Source of the DNA: Osmia lignaria lignaria
Taxonomy: Eukaryota; Arthropoda; Insecta; Hymenoptera; Megachilidae
Length of the DNA stretch: 64,000 nt
Direction: 5' to 3'
Assembly (NCBI RefSeq): GCF_051020975.1
Contig: NC_135035.1
Coordinates: 8,060,001-8,124,000, forward strand
Shown here: piece by piece, positions 50,331-60,858 of the stretch
How the letters are laid out: each line of letters starts with the position of its first letter
How positions within the stretch are numbered: the stretch's first letter is position 1
The notes under the pieces: model-generated
The model's database searches: none
What the model was told of the DNA's origin: nothing
The model's input: only the letters and a program-made list of their open reading frames with translations
Position numbers and translations under genes: made by a program

Positions 50331-52160
50331 CTTTGGATTTTGGCACTGAAAGAGGCCAAAAATGATGAATTGGTGGATTTTGAAAACTTTCAACCTCGTT
50401 TTTCACTGCGTGAATTTCGTGAAAAGGATTCTAAATGGAGAAAGGATCAATCATGAATTTTAAAATGAACGACCTCGATGATAATTGTTTCAGGTCACAA
50501 GGGTGGTCCACCGTGTGAATGACCACACTGGGGGTGGAATCAAGAACAAATTGGAACTTAGTTATAATTAGATTTTATATAGAGAATTAAACAGTAAGGA
50601 TCTTGTTTTCTTTATAATTAAAATTGCACGATCATCCTTACAGAATTTCAACAATGTCTTTATTAAGAGAACGAACTTTATGGGGGATGTAAATTGCAAA
50701 TGCTCCTGTTTCGCTCTGAATTTTTTCCCCGATGTGTCACGCTTTCCCTCTGGAACAGCAAAATTTTTAAACCATCAAACGAAGGTTTGCATTCTGGAAA
50801 AGGGATGGAATCAATGGTCCGATAGAATATTGAAAACTTTTAGATTATAGACACCCAGTCACCGAATGACAAGTTTACGACCTCGATCTTTCCAAGAGTG
50901 GCGGTGTTTGAAATGAGTTTACCAAACTAAAATCGAGTACCATCTTTTGAAATACCTTCCACTAATTTGTATAAATAAATTGAAAACTTAAGAATACTTT
51001 TGGAAATGGTACTCGTAACAAAATCTGGCCCGCGTATCAGTCACGATCAAACGGTGCTCCAGTTCTTTTATAATCGAATGTCGATCGAACGATGACGAAT
51101 CTGTTCGTTGATTGATTTCCAGTCCTGCCGAGTTTTCTGGCTCGCGTAAGAACACGACGACGACCCATGTGCTGCGACAGAAAAACCGCACGATTCATCG
51201 GTCTGAGATGGAGGGGAAGGTTAGACGTCTGAGGGAAAAGGTCAGCTCGCTGGTTGCCCTTTAATCCCTCTCATCGAGTTCCAATTAATACACGTCCGTC
51301 GCTCGTTATCCAACATTCAGAGGGAAAGTAGAACAGATTAATTGGTTCGCGACGGTTTAAAACCGTCGACCACGAATGGACGTTCAGACTGGAAAGGACC
51401 AACCCCGTTTCCTTCTATTTCTCTTTTCTACTCGAGCGGCTGCTGGATTAAGGAAATCATCCTTCTGGGATGAAGTATTTGCGGCGCAATGGGAACTTTC
51501 GTAGGCCGATAAGAGGGGACCGAATTGGATTCGATAAGAGGATCGAAAAGAATTTTGTGACCGAGGTTAATGGGGAGAAATGAAAAGCAAATAGAACGGA
51601 ATCGACGAATCGCCGCGAATATACGACAAATATTTTTAATAATACCATTGCAACGCGAGCGAAACGATGTTTGAAAAATGCAAATTCTATTTCAACTGTT
51701 TCCACAGTCATCATTTTTTTTATCGTCAGATAGATTGAAACAATCGTTTCTATCAAATTTTCCTTTTTTTTTAAAAACAACATCAATAAAATGAAATTGC
51801 AGGATAAAACTCTGTATGCGTAAGCTAATGTATTGCATTATCAAAGTATTTCCAGCGCACGAGGGAGGACAAAGGTGACCCTGTTAACGACCTTTCTTAA
51901 TCCACCGATCTCACGCTCTGTCGAGCGAGGGTTACCGTGCTCGATAAACCAATAAATTTTAATAATCGTGAAAGGAAAACAGATAGCCAGGAGATCGAAC
52001 GTTTCTCTTATTCTTTTATCTTCGAAAGTCGATTTCTCTTTCAAAACTGGACGAAATTGATTTTATCCATTACGAATTTGTGTCGATGAAACGATCTCTG
52101 TGTCGTAACGAGGAAAGTACGAAATGAAATTATTAATCATGCTTTGTTTTTGACCAAGTT
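50331..52160. other. unique non-coding DNA
   Basis: A 19-nt palindrome (CGACGGTTT, A, AAACCGTCG) lies at 51350-51368. No gene is supported; the minus-strand frame at 51457-51786 is apolar and low in complexity. Confidence 0.55.
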
Positions 52161-52358
52161 TTACGTTGGTAAACCATAGTCCATATTCTGACCATAACTA
52201 TAACCATAACTATGACCATAATGTCCAATATTGGAAGCTCTCTTATTTAATAACCACGGCGGTATTGTAACTGGCTTGTCCCTTTTGTTTGGCCACGTTA
52301 ATGATAAAATCAATTTCCCAGGGCTCTTTCGAGGCTCGTTATTCAACTGTATAGCCTG
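52161..52358 (-). CDS. candidate terminal exon with Gly/Tyr repeat
   Basis: On the minus strand a frame runs open from 52358 to a TAA at 52163-52161. A plausible acceptor precedes it: a pyrimidine-rich tract, a GCTAAC branch-like word and CTATACAG ending at 52347. The 61 codons from there encode a Pro/Lys/Asn-rich stretch with two Asn-Lys-Arg sites, then a Gly/Tyr/His/Ser repeat (GHYGHSYGYSYG) made by a 12-bp minisatellite. Such C-termini occur in secreted cuticle or peptide-precursor proteins, but I recognise no family. No ATG lies in frame, so upstream exons would be needed. The short candidate exon at 52675-52709 does not join it in frame. Confidence 0.2.
   Translation of the reverse strand, partial: QAIQLNNEPRKSPGKLILSLTWPNKRDKPVTIPPWLLNKRASNIGHYGHSYGYSYGQNMDYGLPT
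52190..52223. repeat. 12-bp minisatellite, 2.8 copies
   Basis: GACCATAACTAT is repeated with single changes. On the minus strand each copy reads as Tyr-Gly-His/Tyr-Ser codons within the candidate exon, so slippage may have lengthened a coding repeat. Confidence 0.75.
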
Positions 52359-52674
52359 TCACGTTAGCCGCAGTTACAGCAGAAGAAGATATAATATTTT
52401 ACTCCCTTGTTCATAAATCGAATTACGACATAATCCTCTAAATCCTTTACGGTGGCTGTACTAATTTGTACGGAGACAAGATTGATTCCCTTCCTTCCCT
52501 TTAAATTATCGTTATACGTTGACAATTAGCGCCGTGTCGCCAGTACCGGACATCTAATTAATCTCTACGCCTTAGATGTTAAATTACAGGTTATCGTTTC
52601 AGCTTATATTCAATCAATTTTCATCCATCTTTCAAAGTCAATGTAAATAAAAAAAGACCCGATAAAATACTCAC

Positions 52675-52709
52675 CCACTAAATCTCGAATTGAAACATTC
52701 TTTTACCAG
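52675..52709 (-). other. 35-nt micro-exon candidate bounded by strong splice-like signals
   Basis: On the minus strand a long pyrimidine tract ending CTTACAG precedes position 52709. The sequence GG|GTGAGTAT follows at 52675-52674. Both match splice consensus well. Only one of three frames is open through the 35 nt, and it does not continue into the candidate exon at 52346. It could belong to a non-coding RNA or be fortuitous. Confidence 0.15.
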
Positions 52710-52979
52710 CTGTAAGAAAAGAAGAGCACGGCTGTCGGCTCGTTAAATACCGCGTCGAACTTTCTTTCCTCCCGATCAAACGTTTTACAAGGGTCGAAGA
52801 AAAGCCCTCGAAGAAGTTTTAACATGCAAGCTACGTTCGAGAAACTTTCCTCGAAGACACCGACTGTTGTCACCGGGAGCACAGTGGTCCGATTAATCGT
52901 CAAACTAACACTTAACACGCCCGTAGCCACAAAACAAGCGTACAACCTGGCTTCAGGTAACTAGAAATCCTTCCTTTCA

Positions 52980-53560
52980 TCGAATGTTACGGATCTCTCA
53001 GGGAAACTTTGGTCCAGCCGGACAACGCAAATACCATTTCGCAATTACGTCACCGCGTATCCTGTCGTTCGTGTAGCCGTACCAGAAAGACAGAACATGT
53101 CCTCTCGGTGATTCGAAACAGTTGTACACCGAGTAAACACGAACGACGAGTCCTCTTTAATGGGAAAACTCGGGACAATGTCGTCGTGAACCGGGCTCTC
53201 GTTCGTACAGCTTTACAGATCGTCGACGACCAGGTGGGCGAGAAAAACGTTGGTCGGATCGAGGTCTCGGTTAATGCCGCCCGAAAGAAGCCGTAATTGC
53301 TTAATCCTCGTGGCTCGAACGATGCCAAGAAACCGCAACGACCCGATGGTCCAGCTGTTTGCTTCGCTCGATTTATCTACGTCGATGTAACACCGACTAA
53401 ACTTCACCTTGGCTGATCCTCCGGCTATTTAACGAGGAAAACCGTCGTTTAACGGGATACGCCCTTTCGGGCCGGATACAGGGGAGAAAAATTCAATTCC
53501 GTCAGCTGGTCGGGTGTACGAATTCGCCGCGATGAAAGAGACACTGGAAACTCGCGGAAT
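52980..53560. other. GC-richer block, open on both strands
   Basis: A plus-strand frame of 95 codons (53009-53296) and minus-strand frames overlap. No domain is recognised. The sequence may be conserved regulatory or exonic DNA; composition alone could account for the openness. Confidence 0.3.
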
Positions 53561-54360
53561 TTAAATTCAATCGCGATCAGAGGCGTGAAAGAGGAAACGA
53601 TTTCTGACGATGATCAAAGGGATGAAAGAAGAAATTAGGCGCGTGCCAAAATGGACGATTGTATTATGACACGATTTGAAATTAAATTCGCGGAACTAAC
53701 GAAGGTCCCATGGAACGGTGAAAATCTTTATAACCATTTGTTGCACCGATTTTCCATTGAAATGTTGAACGACGAAAACGTTCGTCCGTCGAGTTTTTCA
53801 ACAGGCTGAATTCAGAGCTCGCCCTTTCGACAGACAACTCGGGTACAGATTCAATTTGTCGGCCGGCTAGATCTCGAAATCGGATCTTTCAAAAAGGCGC
53901 AGAGGGGAGATTAAAGCCGGGAGGGGAACCGATGAAACTTTCGATCGCATGAAATTAGTGTCGAACGGTGCTTCGGCGAAACGACAAACGATCGAGCTTC
54001 GAAACGGAATTGCCACTTTCGACGAAAGTAACTCGGTTCGTTGTTTGTCCAGAAACGAGAAGAAAAATGAGAGAATTTTGAATTTACTCGACAACAGACT
54101 TAGGAAGATTAAAATGATAAAACTAAGTGCATAGAAATATTTCGGACAAAGAAATACAAAAAGAACTCTTAAATCTGTCACTCAATTCTTTTCTATTATA
54201 ATTCAAGATATATGTCAGCGAGAAGATATATTAATGAAAGAACATCAGTGTAAACATTATGGAGAAAGTTTTTATTGGTCAGGTCAAAGTGACCCACGGA
54301 TTCGATTCTAGCAATGGACTTTTTTTTTCCTCGACAGAGATGGAACACATCGGTTAAGAG
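53561..54360. other. unique non-coding DNA
   Basis: A 15-nt palindrome (ACTTTCG, A, CGAAAGT) lies at 54015-54029. A run of nine T lies near 54320. Nothing gene-like is seen. Confidence 0.5.
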
Positions 54361-54640
54361 GGCGAAACTTGGACGCGTGAAATCGAGACGACAATCAACC
54401 CTTGTCGCATCCTAGCGGGGACCATTTTATTCCCTGACATGGATGGCCGTTCAAACGCGTCCGTGAAAGTGAATAACCTTCTCCGTGGCGACAGGGAAAC
54501 ACAACCAGAAATTATCGGAATCGATGGGTGGGGGGGAAACCTCATTTCCGAAGGGTAATCTCGATCCGTGAATCGATCTCTGTTCGCCACGATTCGTTGG
54601 AAAGGCGGGGGAAGAGAAACTGGTGTCGGGACGATCGTAA

Positions 54641-55189
54641 AAAAGGAAAAACCGACTCTCGTCCCCAAGACTTTCCAATTTGTTTCCATCATCGAGTTTA
54701 CCCGATTTTTCTGTCGTTTCTCCACGAAACGAGCCGATACGTCTCTTGGCGGTTTACCCTCTCGAAGCACCGTTGCAAATTGAAGAATTAAACGAGCATC
54801 GAACGCCTCTCTTCGAAGGAAACGTCGAAAATTTGCAGGAACAAAAAGAGCTTAGGAGAAATCTGTTTACCGATATCACACGAGGCTGTTTGCCCGTCAC
54901 CGAGACATCGATCGCGAGAAACTCGATCTTCCCGGCAGGCCAGAGCGATCCTAAGGGAAACAATATAATCCGACAAGCAAATATCGGGGACAGAACGGGC
55001 TTGTTTGCTTTCTGGCATCATAAGCCGCAAATAACGAGAGGGATCATCTGGAAGGATGAAAAATCCTCTTCGCTTTTTATCGAACATCCTCTGCCGCTCA
55101 ACGAGTCGTCGATCGCGTTCGAGCTGCTTCGAATGCAAACTTTCAAGACGGTCGTCGAGAAACAATCAAATGAAGCAAATCATGAATGA
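54641..55189 (+). CDS. candidate exon, 183 open codons, unrecognised
   Basis: The frame is open from just after TAA 54638-54640 to TGA 55187-55189. Its first ATG comes very late (codon for Met near 55131), so any product would need an upstream exon. By hand count about 58% of third codon positions are G or C, and first positions favour purines (roughly 60%), which is coding-like. The predicted sequence is polar and balanced (for example IEELNEHRTPLFEGN) with no domain I recognise. The opposite strand is open in register (minus, about 125 codons), but its first positions are less purine-rich. No clear acceptor lies near the 5' end. A CpG-dense block follows 250 bp downstream. Confidence 0.25.
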   Translation, partial: KRKNRLSSPRLSNLFPSSSLPDFSVVSPRNEPIRLLAVYPLEAPLQIEELNEHRTPLFEGNVENLQEQKELRRNLFTDITRGCLPVTETSIARNSIFPAGQSDPKGNNIIRQANIGDRTGLFAFWHHKPQITRGIIWKDEKSSSLFIEHPLPLNESSIAFELLRMQTFKTVVEKQSNEANHE

Positions 55190-55439
55190 TAACTACGAGG
55201 AATGATTCGGGGCACGAGGTTCGCGATTTAAAATCATGACAACGATCACGGCCCCTTGCGAGGCCGAGCAACAAGTTACACACCATAACAAGCGTACCGA
55301 TTGACAGGTCCGCCGTTCACACGCGTCGATCGACGTGAAACCTCCACCGATGGGAAATCAATCGTTCAACGCGATTGAAAGAGCTGCCGATCGATTTTCG
55401 AATAACGTCACAAGCAACGTTCGCGTTTTGAAAAATTGA
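55190..55439. other. intervening GC-moderate DNA
   Basis: Nothing is recognised between the candidate exon and the CpG-dense block. Confidence 0.5.
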
Positions 55440-55990
55440 AACGGATGAAACTTTGTTCACAGAATAGCCGAAAATCGTGTCGTTGAAGAATCGCGATTGA
55501 GAACGGGTGTCCGTGAGAGGAAAAAAGCGCGATCGTATCGAATCGATCGGAAACGATTCGCTGATCGATCCAGATGAGATGCCGTCGCGTAAACACGGCT
55601 TATCGATATCCGGTCGATGGCAGGTGGAGAGAAAAGGCGGCGCGACGTTCGAGCGACCCGTTTGGTCCGGAGTACCGTGCCAGTACTGGTGCCGTGGAGT
55701 TTGTTATCGAGTAGCGACGAGAGGAAAAGCGAGCAGGGTGGTGGCAGCTCCGCTTGGCTGACAAGTAGACAGAGAGGGGAATACGCAGGCGCTAACTTCT
55801 CTGCTCGCCTCGCGGCCACCTTCCATCCACCCTTGCTCTGACAACCCCCTAAACTCGAGTGCTCGACCGCCCCGCACGGCCACCGATGCCAACTACACGC
55901 TCGCTCGCACCATCCCGCTAAAGCTTATCCGTCTATTCGCCAGAAGAAGATCCCGTTCGCGCGTGTACCCGCACGATTTCAGATAACTGG
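55440..55990. promoter_or_regulatory. CpG-dense, GC-rich promoter-like block
   Basis: This is the most GC-rich stretch of the window: one counted line has 34 of 60 G or C, and two others have about nine or ten CpG each. Frames are open on both strands without an ATG start or known domain. No TATA box is seen. In AT-rich insect genomes such islands often mark a first exon, a broad promoter or a conserved enhancer. Direction is not decided by the sequence. A tandem array starts about 30 bp beyond its right edge. Confidence 0.35.
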
Positions 55991-56020
55991 CTGGGTAAAC
56001 TGATGAACGAACCGTGTCGC

Positions 56021-56470
56021 TGGAAATAATTAGCAGCCTCTATGGAACGATCTTTTCGAGGGGTTGCCTTGAAATCTCTGACAATCGTGTGAATGACTCT
56101 TAGCAAACGAAGATGAAAATTATGGTTTGATATACTTTGGAATGAAATGATTTTACGGTGTTCAACGTGAAAATAATTAGCTGGAAATAATTAGCAGCCT
56201 CTATGGAAGGATCTTCTCCAGGGGTTGCCTCGAAATCTTTGATAATCATGTGAATGACTCTTAGCAAACGAAGATGAAAATTATGGTTTGATATACTTTG
56301 GAATGAAATGTTTTTACAGTGTTCAACGTGAAAATAATTAGCAGCCTTTATGGAACGATCTTTTCCAGGGATTGCTTTGAAATCTTCGACAATCATGTGA
56401 AATGATTCTTAGCAAATAAAGATGGAAAAAATGAAATGTTTGTACTGTATTCACCATGAAAATATTCATT
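56021..56470. repeat. 161-bp tandem repeat array, about 2.8 copies
   Basis: The anchor GCAGCCT occurs at 56033, 56194 and 56341. Units 1 and 2 (161 bp apart) differ at about nine positions, roughly 94% identity. The second step is only 147 bp because the junction of units 1 and 2 carries an extra 14-bp copy of CTGGAAATAATTAG. The third unit is diverged and truncated near 56470. No reading frame is conserved through the array and the unit is unrelated to the 155-bp array at 4055. Confidence 0.95.
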
Positions 56471-58640
56471 TTGATTGTAACTTGTAATCTGAGCTTTATC
56501 ATTGAACGATATCCGTAGATAACAATGTTAATAACCCTAACAATCATTCGTGGCTTTCAATCTCGATCCAAAGATATCATGCTTCATTGGAAGAAGTCAT
56601 ATTTCATGGAATTATTTCCCCTTATCTTTGCCCCGCTGTTCTCTCCTCCTTTCAGAATGTACTTCGAAACTCGTACTCGAGGAATCCGACGACGGAGAAT
56701 TCCAGCATCGGTTGACGATTCTTCCTGGTCGTGGGAGGCTAGCATCGGGATCTCGTCCGGGGTCAATATTGCACAAACATCGAGGCTCCTTTTTTTCGAG
56801 TTATAATAAAGAGGACGTGCTTCAAGGTCGTAAATATGTCGAGTATGAGTCTAATAAAAGATGAACAAGGGGAAATTGAACAGCCGGATGGTAATATTGA
56901 AATATGAATTTGAAAAATGACCCACTGCGATCGAAAATTCACCGATAGCCCTCCCCTTCCCGGTCGAAATGAATTGCATCGGCTGTAAGTAATTTGGTTG
57001 CCCTGATAATAAACTTGAAATTGACTCGTTGAAGAGTGTTTGCTCGCTCGAAGACGATTGCGATAGGTCAGAGCCGGGCTTGTTTGAATAATAATAAATT
57101 TCAGTGAGTTGAAATTGAAATCGATTCGCGAGAACTAGAGTTTCCGTGAGCTTGGAAAGAACCGTGACAAATTTGTCACAATAATACCTACCGGGTTGGC
57201 GGGACACGGAAGGATTTGGAATAAATTTGCCAGTGACACAAGTCTTCCACGAGTTGGAGCGGGTTATAAATCGAACCAGAGATACCTTGTACCTTTTCAT
57301 CCAGCCCGAAGGATTTATAGAGGACCATCAAGTAGTTGGAGCTTTTAAAAGGCACTATTGACTTTCTTACCGGATAAACACACTCTGTACACGTATTCTG
57401 CGTTTCCTGTCGGTTAATTAAAATGCACTACTTCGACCTCGATGTAATGAAGTTCTCTTGAAAACGTAGATCGAAGGTGCATCGAAAATAGAAAAAGAAT
57501 CTCTATACTTTTTCTGAATATAAGATCAAGAGATAATTCAGGGAACCCAGAATAATAAAACGAAATAATTGTTCTCTCAGAAAGAGTACTAATTAAATGA
57601 TGCAAATGATTGTAAAGTGCAACGAGACAAATAAAAATTGCAAGGTTTCACCTATGGTTTGGATGATTTGCGATTTGAAATGCCAATAATCGCATCCATC
57701 AATAACGAAACTCGACCAGCAGAAATCTAGTTGCGCGACCGCTTCAACGCGTTACGATTGTAATCAACGAAATTTATTCGCGTCAAGGTGTAAATCGATT
57801 AGCGTGATTATTCGCGACGCGAAATTCGCCGGTAGATTTTCAACAGCCTCATCATTTCGCGGCTATGGCGTGACCGACGTTCATTAACGATAGGAATATC
57901 GGGCTGAAACTCCGTGAAAAGCAACGTTCCGATGATTCGACGCTGCCAGCCGGGAGGATTCAGCGTCTTTGACGAAGTAAATCGAATCGAATCTACGAAC
58001 ACTCTGGTAAGAAGGACGGAAAAGCGTTGAAAAGTCGAAGGATCGTGCGCCTCGGGGTATCCAGAGAAGACTGATCCCAGTGACGAAGTTGATTTGATAC
58101 TTGTAATTCTTCGAGGATTCAAGCTCGAACGCTTTCCCTCTTTTTTTTTTCTTATTCCTCGTTCCGTTCCGTCGATCACCCTTCGAGCTACTCGGTAATT
58201 TAGATTGCTCGCAATATTTCGTTTGTTTTCTCCACCGGTGGCACTCCCACCTTTGTCTTCTCTGTTGGAAAAGTTGAAAATCTCGTTCCTCTTCAAATTT
58301 GCCCCGCATCTTTCTGTTTGCTTGTAGATTTTTCTTTTGGGAACGCGGGACTGTTTATAAGGAAGCTTTTGGAACTTTCAAATAGACTCCCACAGGAATT
58401 CTGTCCTGTTGAACTGCTTTCAGAGAAGAAAACTGAGATACAAATGTGCTTCTCGGCTTTGCAATGTATCAAATTTGCGATCTGTTTGAATGGATTCGTA
58501 TAGCCTCGTGATTTTATTCAATACCTTGAAAGCTTCCATTCGTGCCGGACAATTTTCCAAAATGATGTCATTTGGAAAGCTGGAAATTACGCTCGTGACA
58601 TTTGAAAACGATTCCCATTCAATTATAATATTTCCAACAA
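56471..58640. other. unique non-coding DNA
   Basis: Purine-rich minus-strand frames at 57808-58309 run open in two registers at once, which argues against either being real. A 13-nt palindrome (TTCGCG, A, CGCGAA) lies at 57809-57821. No gene is supported. Confidence 0.5.
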
Positions 58641-58645
58641 GCTCT

Positions 58646-58666
58646 TAGGTAACACTCGGTTACCTA
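58646..58666. other. 8-bp hairpin
   Basis: TAGGTAAC and GTTACCTA flank a 5-nt loop. No function is assigned and chance is likely. Confidence 0.3.
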
Positions 58667-60837
58667 GATTGAATGAAAAAGATTACGATCATCCCTTAAA
58701 ATATACCACCGAATCAGCGACGATCATCTAATAAGATTACTCGATCCACTCGTTAGTCTGCCGGAGGTTTAGCTGCGTGGAAGTTGCGTGGAACGTGGAC
58801 AAAGATGGGGTGAAACAGGTACTCGGATCAACGGGCTGGAAAACAGGGGGGTGTAAACGGCAAGAGGCACGAATCTCAAACTTTTACCTCCCTCGAACTT
58901 CGCCCTTACCATACCACCACTTATACACCCTCTAACGTTGCTCGCACGATCACCCTCCCATCGAAAATATCGAGGGAGCCATTTCGAGTAGCGGACGCTG
59001 TGTTACGTTTAATGTACAGGCTGGTGTACTTAAGTGACGAGTATGCAGAAGGGTCGCGAATGAATGTACAAGCGCCCACACAATGTCACAGCGTTATCAG
59101 AAGCGGAGTTCAAGTTTTGGAAGCGTAAGAACGATTTACTTCGGTAATTCGAGGAACGGAGTGCGAACAAGTAGAATAGGTCGGCGAGCGGTCAGACAAG
59201 TGAAACTTAGCGGCGACTAAATTCCCTCGGACCAGACAATGGAAAAACAAATGATTGTTGTAATTATTGTAATATTTGAATGAAGTTAATAAATGTGAAT
59301 TAATCATAATAATAATGTTTCGATCAATCTCATCAGCATAAAGATAATTCCCAATCCCAACAAGCACTTCAAACTATCCATTCAAATGCATATATCCCAT
59401 AATCTGACTAACTATTCTAGCAGCTGATTTATCAGATGAAACGCGAATCAGACTGCCTTAATTCGATCATCGTATCAAATTCAAATTCTTCTTACCCGGT
59501 ATCTCCGGCGTTCGCTGTAAATCGTTGATAATGAAAAATAGAAAATGTCTCGAGGGGCGTACGTTGCTTAATATCGAGCCGTTTTCCCGCGCTATCGTCG
59601 CGCTGGCTGATGCTGAAAATCCCGTAGCGGGCTTTCGAGATTTACGAGCAACCTGCGGCGGCTATAAACTTCGAAATGATCCGGATCGATCGGCCAAGTA
59701 GGTTCAAGATCCGGCGATACGATGATGGTGGAAAAGCGGTCAAAGTAGGGCGACGTGGAACTCCGTGTAAGCCGGTTTAATTATCGAAATTGTAGTGCAT
59801 CCCACTGTGCCAATAAACGGGCTCGATTCACGCTCGATGCATGTTTGCCGATTATGTACATATTCAACGGGATCTCTAGGTACTCGTCCTTGTATCAGGA
59901 AGAGGGAGACAGACGGCCGGTAATTTCCGTGATCATAAAATCGGGACGAGCGAACAATCGGCTTTCCAGCTGACAAACTCGAACCTTACAGGGGTCAAAC
60001 TATCCAGGCACCGCAGCCTGCCCTTTTCGTTCGATTTTTACCGATCGGGGCTGTCGAGGGAAATGCGATTTACCATCAAGTTTCCACGTCGAAACGTACA
60101 ACCTTTTGATTTTCCAATCCTCCGATGAATTGTTTAAACGAAATATTCACGAATAAGATGGAAAAGTGTCTTCCACCAGAGGGGCACATTTGTTCAGGAT
60201 TATCAAAGGGAGATGGAAGATACAAATTACAGAGAGTCGCATAAATAATTATAGCTCAGCATGTCGATTTGCATGCAACGAATTGCACACCTGATCCACT
60301 CCTCCGTCTCTGTTGCCCTTTTATTCCCTACTCCCTAAACAACCTGGCCCAGTGCGAGAGTTTTCAGTGTTTTATTCATTGTCCGTGGAATAAATCGATG
60401 CCATCGTCTGCCGCCCTACCACCGTCCCTTCATTTCCTTTTGTTCGACGGGATTCCCTATCGGGAGCTGGTTCCTTCGATATTAGCAAATTGGTCGAGCC
60501 TCGGTATCGTTGCCTTCGCGAAGGGAATAGCGGGAACGGTGCCGCGATAAATAACGTTGCTTTTATTAATTCCTTCGTCGGCTGACGAGTCTGGGGCGAA
60601 AAATTATGACTGCATCGCGTGTCGGAGGCAATAAAACCTACATACGCGAAGCTTTCACGGTGTAATTCGGTTTTAAAGCGACCGAAAGGAACATTTACCG
60701 GCTGTCGGAATTGCTTCGATCGCGATGCAACAATGGAAAAATGAAGATCAGATTTTTCTGCAAGAAAATCGTGGAAAATTCTCTGATGATTCAAGTATTT
60801 GTTTGCGGAGAAATTTTATTTCATTCTATTGGATTTT
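58667..60837. other. unique non-coding DNA
   Basis: The stretch 58760-59060 is GC-richer, with pyrimidine-rich runs on one side and G-rich runs on the other, and could be regulatory. Frames at 60269-60550 and 60372-60794 are antiparallel and begin at non-ATG codons. Nothing else is seen. Confidence 0.5.
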
Positions 60838-60858
60838 CGGTAAACAAAGGGTTTACCG
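60838..60858. other. 8-bp hairpin with forkhead-type word
   Basis: CGGTAAAC and GTTTACCG flank AAAGG. The left arm with loop reads GTAAACAAA, a consensus forkhead/FoxO site. Binding is inference from the motif alone. Confidence 0.35.

Noticed and set aside
57808..58309. Two overlapping minus-strand frames of 162 and 141 codons
   Set aside because: Both registers are open together over purine-rich, Lys/Arg-rich sequence, a low-complexity effect; no domain in either.
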